NCBI RefSeq assembly: GCF_001440395.1
Contig: NZ_LLXZ01000197.1
Coordinates: 49,790 to 113,789, forward strand
Direction: 5' to 3'
Origin: Bradyrhizobium jicamae
GTDB taxonomy: Bacteria > Pseudomonadota > Alphaproteobacteria > Rhizobiales > Xanthobacteraceae
Length of the DNA stretch: 64,000 bases
This document shows positions 46,473-53,991 of the stretch, piece by piece. Position numbers and translations under genes: made by a program. The notes under the pieces are model-generated. The model searched no databases. It was given only the letters and a program-made list of their open reading frames with translations, and was not told where the DNA came from. The stretch's first letter is position 1, and each line of letters begins with the position of its first letter.

Positions 46473-47099
46473 ATGACAATCGAACTGCACACCTGGAACA
46501 CGCCGAACGGCCGCAAAATCTCGGTCGCGCTGGAGGAAATGGGGCTGCCGTACAAGGTGATCCCGATCAACATCACCAAGGGCGAGCAGATGGCGCCCAG
46601 CTTCATCAAGATCAGCCCGAACAACAAGATCCCGGCCATCGTCGATCCCGACGGCCCCGGCGGCAAGCCGGTCAGCATCTTTGAGTCGGGCGCGATCCTG
46701 CTCTATCTCGGCGAAAAGACCGGCAAGTTCCTGCCGAAGCCGCTGGCCGAGCGGATCCCGGTCTATGAATGGCTGATGTGGCAGATGGGCGGTTTCGGGC
46801 CGATGCCCGGCCAGGTGCACCATTTCATCGCGCTGGAGAACGAAACCGACCGTGCCTATGGCCTGAAGCGCTATATGGCCGAGACCCGCCGGCTCTATGG
46901 CGTCCTCGACCGGCGGCTGGCCGACCGCGAATTCCTGGCGGACGCGCTGTCGGTCGCCGACTTCGCCATCCTCGGCTGGGCCTGGCGCCACCCGCGCCAC
47001 AAGGTGGAGCTGAAGGATTTCCCGAACGTCGAACGCTGGTACAACGCGCTGATGGCCCGCCCGGCGACCAAGCGGGGCATGGAAGCGAAATTGGATTGA
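46473..47099 (+). CDS. Glutathione S-transferase, YfcG/Ure2p-like (nu class)
   Basis: 208 residues. Thioredoxin-fold N-terminal domain with WNTPNGRKISVALEEMG, where the Thr-Pro-Asn motif replaces the catalytic Tyr/Ser/Cys and matches E. coli YfcG, a disulfide reductase. NNKIPAIVDPD and FESGAILLYLGEK give the cis-Pro and Glu-Ser glutathione site. Helical C-terminal domain with MWQMGGFGPMPGQVHHF. Cytoplasmic redox or detoxification role inferred. ATG preceded by GAGGGGGAAACCGTAG. Confidence 0.92.
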   Translation: MTIELHTWNTPNGRKISVALEEMGLPYKVIPINITKGEQMAPSFIKISPNNKIPAIVDPDGPGGKPVSIFESGAILLYLGEKTGKFLPKPLAERIPVYEWLMWQMGGFGPMPGQVHHFIALENETDRAYGLKRYMAETRRLYGVLDRRLADREFLADALSVADFAILGWAWRHPRHKVELKDFPNVERWYNALMARPATKRGMEAKLD

Positions 47100-47102
47100 G
47101 CA

Positions 47103-47238
47103 CTTCCCCTCTCCCCTTGTGGGAGAGGGTGGACGCGATGCGAAGCATCGCGGACGGGTGAGGGATCTGTCTCCGCGGAGAGAACCCCTCATCCGGCGCG
47201 CTTCGCGCGCCACCTTCTCCCACAAGGAGAGAAGGAAG
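47103..47238. repeat. CTCCCCTTGTGGGAG palindromic repeat, copy A
   Basis: Opens CCCCTCTCCCCTTGTGGGAG and ends CTCCCACAAGGAGAG, with inner GATGCGAAGCATC and CGCGCTTCGCGCG hairpins and a central CTCCGCGGAG. Between convergent GST and lysE genes. A second copy lies at 53823-53970. Confidence 0.85.
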
Positions 47239-47243
47239 AAACA

Positions 47244-47879
47244 TCACGCCCGCTTCGCCTCGAACGCCATCTTCACGGCAAGCCCTGCCAGCACCGTTCC
47301 CATCAGCCAGCGCTGAATCAACAACCAACTCGGCCGCGTGCCGAGAAAGCGCGCGATCGATCCGGCGCCGAGCGCGATCATCGCGTTGACGCTGACGCTG
47401 ATCACGATCTGGATCGCGCCCAGCGCCAGCGACTGCGTCAGCACGCTGCCCACGGCGGGATCGATGAACTGCGGCAGAAGCGCCAGATACAGCATCGCGA
47501 TTTTCGGATTGAGCAGATTGGTGACGAATCCCATCGCGAACAATTTGCGCGGGCCGTCGACCGCGAGCTTATTCACCTGAAACGGCGAGCGGCCATTCGG
47601 CTTCAGCGCCTGCCACGCCAGCCAAAGCAGATAGGCGGCGCCGGCGAAGCGCAGCGCATCATAGGCATAGGGAACGGCAAACAACAGCGCCGTGATGCCG
47701 AACGCCGCGCACAGCATGTAGAACACGAAGCCTAGGGCTACGCCGCCGAGCGACACGATCCCTGCCGCGGGCCCCTGCGTGATCGAGCGCGAGATCAGGT
47801 AGATCATGTTCGGCCCCGGCGTCAGCACCATGCCGAGCGAGATCAGGGCAAAACCGAGCAGCGTTGCAATGTGAGGCAT
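47244..47879 (-). CDS. LysE/RhtB family amino-acid exporter
   Basis: 211 residues, six membrane helices. The LysE signature GMVLTPGPNMIYLI is near the N-terminus; the second-half block FVTNLLNPKIAMLYLALLPQF is the family motif after helix 3. Members export amino acids such as lysine, threonine or homoserine lactone. Substrate unknown. Starts at ATG 47879 after TCCCTCCCCG. Separated from polA upstream (same strand) by a REP hairpin. Confidence 0.92.
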   Translation of the reverse strand: MPHIATLLGFALISLGMVLTPGPNMIYLISRSITQGPAAGIVSLGGVALGFVFYMLCAAFGITALLFAVPYAYDALRFAGAAYLLWLAWQALKPNGRSPFQVNKLAVDGPRKLFAMGFVTNLLNPKIAMLYLALLPQFIDPAVGSVLTQSLALGAIQIVISVSVNAMIALGAGSIARFLGTRPSWLLIQRWLMGTVLAGLAVKMAFEAKRA

Positions 47880-47996
47880 GGGAGACTCGCGGGGAGGGAT
47901 GGGCGTTTACTAGCGCGCACCAGCCCGCGATGTCATTTCGTATATTGCTCCGAGGACATTTCTGCCCGGGAGCGCAGTCCATAAGCATGCACGTCT

Positions 47997-48025
47997 GTCA
48001 TCGCCCGGCTTGACCGGGCGATGAC
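47997..48025. terminator. 12-bp hairpin just after polA
   Basis: GTCATCGCCCGG-CTTGA-CCGGGCGATGAC, perfect arms, 9 bp beyond the polA stop in its direction. A short REP-type element (GTCAT...ATGAC ends) that may stop or pause transcription before lysE. Confidence 0.65.
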
Positions 48026-48033
48026 GGCATCTC

Positions 48034-51000
48034 TCAATGCGCCTCTTCCCAATTGTTCGCGGCCCTTGCATCCACCTGCAGCGGCACCGACAGCACGACC
48101 GCCGGGAACGGCGCGTCCTGCATCACATGCTGCACCACCGGCAGCGTCGCCGCGACTTCCGCATCGGGCACCTCGAAGATCAGTTCGTCATGCACCTGCA
48201 GCAGCATCTGTGCGGACAGCTTCTTCTCCGCCAGCGCGTCCTCCATCCGCGTCATCGCGCGGCGGATGATGTCGGCAGCGGTGCCCTGCAGCCGCGCGTT
48301 GATCGCGGCGCGCTCGTTGAAGGAGCGGACCGAGGCGTTGGAGGCCTTGATGTCGGGGTAATGGCACTTCCGCCCGAACAGCGTCGTGACATAGCCGTTG
48401 GTCCGGCAGAAGTCGCGCGTCTCGTCCATGTAGGCGCGGATGCCGGGGAAGCGCTCGAAATACTTCTTGATGTAGGCGGAGGCTTCCTCGCGGGCGATGC
48501 CGAGCTGGTTCGCAAGCCCGAAAGCGGAGATGCCGTAGATGATGCCGAAATTGATTGCCTTCGCCCGGCGGCGTACCTCGCCCGGCATGTCCTTGATCGG
48601 AACGCCGAACATTTCGGACGCCGTCATGGCGTGAATGTCGAGCCCGTCGCGGAACGCCTGCTTCAGCACGGGAATGTCGGCGATCTCGGCGAGCAGCCGC
48701 AATTCGATCTGCGAATAGTCTGCCGATACCAGCTTGTGGCCGGCCGTCGCGATAAAGGCGCGGCGGATTTTTCGGCCGTCCTCGGTACGCACCGGGATAT
48801 TTTGCAGGTTCGGTTCGTTCGATGACAGCCGCCCCGTGGTGGTCGCAGCCAGCGCGTAGGTCGTGTGCACGCGGTGGGTCTGCGGATGAACATATTCCGG
48901 CAGCGCGTCGGTATAGGTCGATTTCAGTTTCGACACCTGCCGCCATTCCAGAATCTTCTTCGGGAATTCATGGCCCTGTTCGGCGAGCTCGTCGAGGATC
49001 TGCGCCGAGGTCGACCACGCGCCGGTCTTGGTCTTGGTGCCGCCGGGGATGCCCATCTTGCCGAAGATGATGTCACCGATCTGCTTGGGGCTGCCGACAT
49101 TGATCGGCTCGCCGGCGATTTCCTGCAGTTCGGCCTCGACCCGCGCCGCGGTCTGGGCGAAATCGCCCGACAGCCGCGACAGCACCTGCCGGTCGATGGA
49201 GATGCCGCGCCGCTCCATCCGCGCCAGCACGGTGACCAGCGGCCGCTCCAGCGTCTCGTAGACTGTCGTCATGTGCTCGGCGGCGAGCCGCGGCCTCAGC
49301 ACGCGGTGCATGCGCAGGATCATGTCGGCGCTCTCGGCCGAATAGGCCGTCGCCTTGTCGATCGCGACCTGGTCGAAGGTCAGCTTGTTCTTGCCGCTGC
49401 CGACGAGTTCGCCATGGCTGAGGACGGCATGGCCGAACCAGCGCTCGGTGAGCGACTCCAGCGCGTGCGAGTTGCGCCCGGCGTCGAGCGCATAGGACAT
49501 CAACTGCGCATCGTCGACATTGCGCAAGGTGACGCCGTGCTGCGCCAGTATCACGGCGTTGAACTTGATGTTGAAGCCGACCTTGAGAATTCCTGCGGAT
49601 TCCAATAGCGGCTTCAGCGCCGCCAGCGCGTCGCCGGCCTTGATCTGGTCGGGAGCCAATCCGGCGTCGAACAGGCCCGCGCCGCCGCCGGGCTGCTTGT
49701 GGGCGAGCGGGACGTAGCAGGCGTCGCTCGGCGCGAGCGCCAGCGCGATGCCGCAGATGTCCGCCTGCATCGGATCGTCGGAGTTCGCCTGGGCGTCGAT
49801 CGCGAACGTGCCGGCATCGTAGGCGCGCGCAATCCAGGCCTTCAGCGTATCGAGGCTGCCGATGGTCTGGTACTTGCCGCGGTCGACCGGCACTTTTCGT
49901 AACGCCTCGGCGCGCACGGCGGCGAGCGAGACCGGCGAGCCCTTGTGGCTCGCGGCCTTGTCCTGCTTGTCGGCGCCTTTATCCGGCGCGGTCCCCGCTT
50001 TGCCAGCGGGCGGAGCGTCGAACAGCGTCGCGCCCTCGGCATAGCCTTCCGGCTTCTTGCCTGATGGCGGCACCGCGAAGACACTGGCGCCGCTCTTGTT
50101 GCCTGCATCCGGCTCGATGTCGGCCGGATCGACCTGAGAGTATTCGGCGACACGGCGGGTGAGGGTCGAGAACTCCATCGCCTTGAGGAACGCGATCAGC
50201 CTGCGCGCGTCGGGCTCTTGCACCGCAAGGTCGTCGAGCGGCACTTCGAGGTCGACCTTGTCGTCGAGCAGCACCAGTTGTCGCGAAATCCGCGCCTTCT
50301 CGGCGTTCTCGATCAGGGCCTCGCGCCGCTTCGGCTGCTTGATCTCGCCAGCGCGGAACAGCAACTGCTCCAGATCGCCGTATTCCACGATCAATTGTGC
50401 GGCGGTCTTGACGCCGATGCCGGGCACGCCGGGCACATTGTCGGTGGAGTCGCCCGCCAGCGCCTGCACCTCGACCACCTTCTCCGGCGGCACGCCGAAT
50501 TTCTCTATCACTTCAGGGATGCCGATGCGGCGGTCCTTCATGGTGTCGTACATCGTGACCTTGTCGGTCACGAGCTGCATCAGGTCCTTGTCAGAGGAAA
50601 CGATGGTCGTCGTCGCACCGCGCTCGCCGGCCAGCCGCGCATAGGTCGCGATCAGATCGTCGGCTTCAAAGCCAATCTGCTCCAGGCACGGCAGGTCGAA
50701 GGCGCGCACGGCTTCGCGGATCAGCGCGAATTGCGGGATCAGATCGTCGGGCGCCGGTGGCCGGTGCGCCTTGTAGTCGGGATAGAGCTTGTTGCGGAAC
50801 GTGATCTCGGACTTGTCGAACACGATTGCGAGGTGGGTAGGCCGGTCATCCTCCGGCATGTCGCGCAACAGCTTCCACAACATGTTGCAGAAGCCGAGCA
50901 CAGCATTGACCTGCAGCCCGTCGGATTTGCGGTTCAGCGGCGGCAGCGCGTGATAGGCGCGGAAAATGTAGGAGGAACCGTCGACCAGGAACACATGGTC

Positions 51001-51087
51001 ACCCTTGCCCGGATTTTTGGCGGGGGCCTTGGCAGGGGCTTTGGCGGGAGCGGGTTTGGCGGCGGCTTTGGGGGCTGTTTTCGGCAT
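48034..51087 (-). CDS. polA: DNA polymerase I, with eroded proofreading site
   Basis: 1017 residues. A 29-residue Ala/Pro/Lys leader precedes the 5'-nuclease domain (~30-320; FEADDLIATYA, SSDKDLMQLV). A low-complexity linker (~330-405) follows, then a 3'-5' exonuclease-like domain (~410-610) and the polymerase domain with motif A DYSQIELRLLAEI, B RRRAKAINFGIIYG and C VHDELIFEV. Exo residues, by alignment to E. coli D355/E357/D424/D501, are D431, Q433, N510 and S586, so three of four are lost and proofreading is probably inactive. Gap-filling and Okazaki-primer removal should be intact. Confidence 0.96.
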   Translation of the reverse strand: MPKTAPKAAAKPAPAKAPAKAPAKNPGKGDHVFLVDGSSYIFRAYHALPPLNRKSDGLQVNAVLGFCNMLWKLLRDMPEDDRPTHLAIVFDKSEITFRNKLYPDYKAHRPPAPDDLIPQFALIREAVRAFDLPCLEQIGFEADDLIATYARLAGERGATTTIVSSDKDLMQLVTDKVTMYDTMKDRRIGIPEVIEKFGVPPEKVVEVQALAGDSTDNVPGVPGIGVKTAAQLIVEYGDLEQLLFRAGEIKQPKRREALIENAEKARISRQLVLLDDKVDLEVPLDDLAVQEPDARRLIAFLKAMEFSTLTRRVAEYSQVDPADIEPDAGNKSGASVFAVPPSGKKPEGYAEGATLFDAPPAGKAGTAPDKGADKQDKAASHKGSPVSLAAVRAEALRKVPVDRGKYQTIGSLDTLKAWIARAYDAGTFAIDAQANSDDPMQADICGIALALAPSDACYVPLAHKQPGGGAGLFDAGLAPDQIKAGDALAALKPLLESAGILKVGFNIKFNAVILAQHGVTLRNVDDAQLMSYALDAGRNSHALESLTERWFGHAVLSHGELVGSGKNKLTFDQVAIDKATAYSAESADMILRMHRVLRPRLAAEHMTTVYETLERPLVTVLARMERRGISIDRQVLSRLSGDFAQTAARVEAELQEIAGEPINVGSPKQIGDIIFGKMGIPGGTKTKTGAWSTSAQILDELAEQGHEFPKKILEWRQVSKLKSTYTDALPEYVHPQTHRVHTTYALAATTTGRLSSNEPNLQNIPVRTEDGRKIRRAFIATAGHKLVSADYSQIELRLLAEIADIPVLKQAFRDGLDIHAMTASEMFGVPIKDMPGEVRRRAKAINFGIIYGISAFGLANQLGIAREEASAYIKKYFERFPGIRAYMDETRDFCRTNGYVTTLFGRKCHYPDIKASNASVRSFNERAAINARLQGTAADIIRRAMTRMEDALAEKKLSAQMLLQVHDELIFEVPDAEVAATLPVVQHVMQDAPFPAVVLSVPLQVDARAANNWEEAH

Positions 51088-51174
51088 GGCCGAAATTTAG
51101 GGATTTTTGCGCGGATTGACAGCCTTGGGGGACGGTTTTTGCTCGCTACCGCACAGCCAAATTGCCGTTATGCC

Positions 51175-51260
51175 GTAGCCCGGATGGAGCGCAGCGAAAT
51201 CCGGGATTCGCGCAAAGCCGTGGGATTTCCCCGGATTGCGCTGCGCTCCATCCGGGCTAC
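51175..51260. repeat. GTAGCCCGGATGGAGCGCAG palindromic repeat
   Basis: Arms GTAGCCCGGATGGAGCGCAG and CTGCGCTCCATCCGGGCTAC are near-perfect, with inner AATCCGGG / CCCCGGATT. An 86-bp long hairpin between polA (start 51087) and the acyltransferase stop (51276). Confidence 0.85.
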
Positions 51261-51275
51261 GTATCAGGCAAAACC

Positions 51276-52328
51276 CTACTCCGCCGGCTGCAGCGCGGGC
51301 CGGGCCTTTTTCGGCGCGATCCAGAACGCTGCCGGCCGCTCGAACAGGAAATCGGCGCGGACCAGCAGCGCCAGGCGCCAGATCAGAACCGCACCCGCGA
51401 CACCGGCAACGGTCACGATCAGGGAAACCGTCCCGATATCGGCGATCAGCCCGGTCTTGAGCAGCAGCGTCCGGGTCACGGCCATCGGCAGGAAGAAGGC
51501 GAGGTAGATGACGATGGAATGCTCGCCGCAATAGCGCAGGAAGTTCAGCCACTGCACCCGCGCCAGCAGCGTGCCCATGACGATGATCGCGCCCGCGCCC
51601 GCAAATCCAAGCGCGAGCGAAACCAGCGGCCATTCGTCAACGCCTGATACGACCAGCGCGCCGTTGACGATCGCCCACAGCGCGAGGCCGGCCAGCGCCA
51701 GCACGGGCTTCTCTCGCGAGCGGTCCGACAGTGCGAACACGTAGGAAGCGAACAGATAGCCGGAGTAGAAATAGACGAAGCGTCCGCAGAATTCATCGAT
51801 CACGGTCCAGCCGGTCGCGACATGCGCCATCTCCAGCGCCGCGGCTACGATCCAGATCGCGGCTGACGGGAGCTTGCGTGACAGTTTTGTGACGACGAAG
51901 AACACCGGCAGCAGATAAATGAACCAGAGTGTGCCGAACGGCTCGATGAAAGTTTGCAGATACAGCATGCCGACATGCTGCCAGCCGCCTTCCGCGGCAA
52001 AGCCGGGCGCCTTGAAGCCGAACTGGATCGCCACCCACAGCAGATAGAAATAGGCGAAATGCACGACCTTGCGGTCGAGATAGGTGCGCCAGTCGCGATC
52101 GATCACGACCGCCAGGAACAGGCCGGAAATCAGGAAGAAATCCGGCATCCGGAACGGCTTTGCGAACATCACGAAGGCATGCATGAAACCGGTGTCGCCG
52201 GCGGCCTTTTCCACGCCCAGCACCGAATGCATCATCACCACCATGACGATGCAGATGCCCTTGGCGTAGTCCACCCAGTCGATGCGGGTGGAGCGTTCGG
52301 TGACGGCGGATGTACCGTTTAAGGTCAT
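51276..52328 (-). CDS. Acyltransferase 3 family membrane protein
   Basis: 350 residues with about ten membrane helices. N-terminal IDWVDYAKGICIVMVVMMHS carries the family Arg/Asp-type RxxDYAKG motif and the likely catalytic His (about residue 34). FRMPDFFLISGLFL is the second conserved block. These proteins O-acylate (acetyl or succinyl) extracellular polysaccharides, lipids or Nod factors. The neighbour ugd supplies a polysaccharide precursor, which fits, but the acceptor is unknown. Divergent from ugd, 180 bp apart. Confidence 0.87.
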   Translation of the reverse strand: MTLNGTSAVTERSTRIDWVDYAKGICIVMVVMMHSVLGVEKAAGDTGFMHAFVMFAKPFRMPDFFLISGLFLAVVIDRDWRTYLDRKVVHFAYFYLLWVAIQFGFKAPGFAAEGGWQHVGMLYLQTFIEPFGTLWFIYLLPVFFVVTKLSRKLPSAAIWIVAAALEMAHVATGWTVIDEFCGRFVYFYSGYLFASYVFALSDRSREKPVLALAGLALWAIVNGALVVSGVDEWPLVSLALGFAGAGAIIVMGTLLARVQWLNFLRYCGEHSIVIYLAFFLPMAVTRTLLLKTGLIADIGTVSLIVTVAGVAGAVLIWRLALLVRADFLFERPAAFWIAPKKARPALQPAE

Positions 52329-52508
52329 CGGTGTTCCTTTTCGGCGCGACGTGGCCGCATCTTCGGCCCGATCCGTTGCTTTCTCCTTTATTCATACAAA
52401 TGACATGCCGACTTACCTCGTTTTTTCCGATTTCCCCTTGGGCGAAAAATGCTCTAAGACGCCGACAAAATCGGGATTGGCGTTAACCATCAGATACGGG
52501 TTGTTTTC

Positions 52509-53816
52509 ATGCGAATCGCCATGATTGGCACGGGCTATGTGGGGCTGGTATCCGGCGCCTGCTTTGCCGATTTCGGCCACCAGGTCACCTGCGTCGACAA
52601 GGATGCCGGCAAGATCGAAGCCTTGCGCCGAGGTGAAATCCCGATCTTCGAACCCGGGCTCGACGAGCTTGTCGCCTCCAACGTCAAGGCCAAGCGGCTG
52701 GATTTCACGACCGACCTGACCGCGCCGGTCGCGGAGGCCGACGCCGTATTCATCGCGGTCGGTACGCCGTCGCGGCGCGGCGATGGCCATGCCGACCTCA
52801 CTTACGTCTACAGCGCCGCGCGCGAGATCGCTGCAGCACTGTCCGGCTTCACGGTGGTGGTGACGAAATCGACCGTGCCGGTCGGCACCGGTGACGAGGT
52901 CGAGCGGCTGATCCGCGAAGCCAATCCGTCGGCCGATGTGGTGGTCGCCTCCAATCCGGAATTCCTGCGCGAGGGCGCGGCGATCCGCGACTTCAAATTC
53001 CCCGACCGTATCGTGGTCGGCACCGATGACGAGCGCGGGCGCAAGGCGCTCGGCGACGTCTACCGGCCGCTGTCGCTGAACCAGGCGCCCGTGATGTACA
53101 CGGCGCGGCGTACGGCCGAACTGATCAAATACGCGGCAAACGCATTCCTCGCCACGAAGATCACCTTCATCAACGAGATTGCCGATCTCTCGGAAAAGGT
53201 CGGCGCCGACGTGCAGCAGGTCGCGCGCGGCATCGGACTCGACAACCGCATCGGTTCGAAATTCCTGCATGCCGGTCCCGGCTTCGGCGGCTCCTGCTTT
53301 CCAAAGGACACCCGTGCGCTGGTCAAGATCGCGCAGGACCACGACGTGCAGTTGCGCATCGTCGAGGCCGTGCTCGGCGTCAACGACATCAGAAAGCGGG
53401 CGATGGCGCGCAAGGTGTCGAATGCCGCCGGCAATCTGCGCGGCAAGACGGTCGCGGTGCTCGGCCTCACCTTCAAGCCCGACACCGACGACATGCGCGA
53501 GGCGCCGTCGATTCCGCTGGTCACCGGCCTGCTCGACATGGGCGCGAAAGTGCGCGCGCACGATCCGGTCGGCATGGAGCAGGCGAAGAAGGAACTGCCC
53601 GAGATACAGTATTGCGACGACCCCTATGAGTGCGTGAAGGGGGCGGACGCCATGGTGATCGTCACCGAATGGGTGCAGTACCGCGCGCTCGATCTGGATC
53701 GGATCAAGGGCGTAATGGCGCAGCCCGTCGTGGTCGACCTGCGCAACATTTACCGTCCCGAGGACATGGCCGCGCACGGCTTTACGTATGAGAGCGTGGG
53801 GCGGGCGGCGACTTGA
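52509..53816 (+). CDS. ugd: UDP-glucose 6-dehydrogenase
   Basis: 435 residues. Oxidises UDP-glucose to UDP-glucuronate, the precursor of acidic polysaccharides. NAD site GTGYVGLVSGAC at the N-terminus, catalytic Cys in GFGGSCFPKDT (about residue 262), NPEFLREGAA and the C-terminal GLTFKPDTDDMREAPS block. The ATG at 52509 has no strong ribosome site. TTAACCAT 17 bp upstream equals a CtrA half-site, but a single half-site is weak evidence. Followed by a palindromic repeat. Confidence 0.97.
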   Translation: MRIAMIGTGYVGLVSGACFADFGHQVTCVDKDAGKIEALRRGEIPIFEPGLDELVASNVKAKRLDFTTDLTAPVAEADAVFIAVGTPSRRGDGHADLTYVYSAAREIAAALSGFTVVVTKSTVPVGTGDEVERLIREANPSADVVVASNPEFLREGAAIRDFKFPDRIVVGTDDERGRKALGDVYRPLSLNQAPVMYTARRTAELIKYAANAFLATKITFINEIADLSEKVGADVQQVARGIGLDNRIGSKFLHAGPGFGGSCFPKDTRALVKIAQDHDVQLRIVEAVLGVNDIRKRAMARKVSNAAGNLRGKTVAVLGLTFKPDTDDMREAPSIPLVTGLLDMGAKVRAHDPVGMEQAKKELPEIQYCDDPYECVKGADAMVIVTEWVQYRALDLDRIKGVMAQPVVVDLRNIYRPEDMAAHGFTYESVGRAAT

Positions 53817-53822
53817 TCTTTC

Positions 53823-53970
53823 TTCCCTTCTCCCCTTGTGGGAGAAGGTGGCACGGACGAAGTCCGTGCCGGATGAGGGGTCTCCATCCGCGGAGACAGA
53901 CCCCTCACCCGTCTCAATCGCGCTTCCGCGCGATTGATCCACCCTCTCCCACAAGGGGAGAGGGGAAGAG
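53823..53970. repeat. CTCCCCTTGTGGGAG palindromic repeat, copy B
   Basis: TTCTCCCCTTGTGGGAGAAG opens it and CTCTCCCACAAGGGGAGAG closes it; inner hairpins GCACGGACGAAGTCCGTGC and AATCGCGCTTCCGCGCGATT, central CCGCGGAG. Same family as 47103-47238. Between ugd and hrpB on the same strand. Confidence 0.85.
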
Positions 53971-53991
53971 CGCCAACGATGCGAGCCGTAA

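Noticed and set aside
45717..47225. Reading pyrE as a 502-residue fusion
   Set aside because: The extra N-terminal part is antisense to the GST gene and not protein-like; TTG at 46280 gives the family length.
52484..52491. CtrA binding site upstream of ugd (TTAACCAT)
   Set aside because: Only a single half-site without the second TTAA at proper spacing, so not specific enough.
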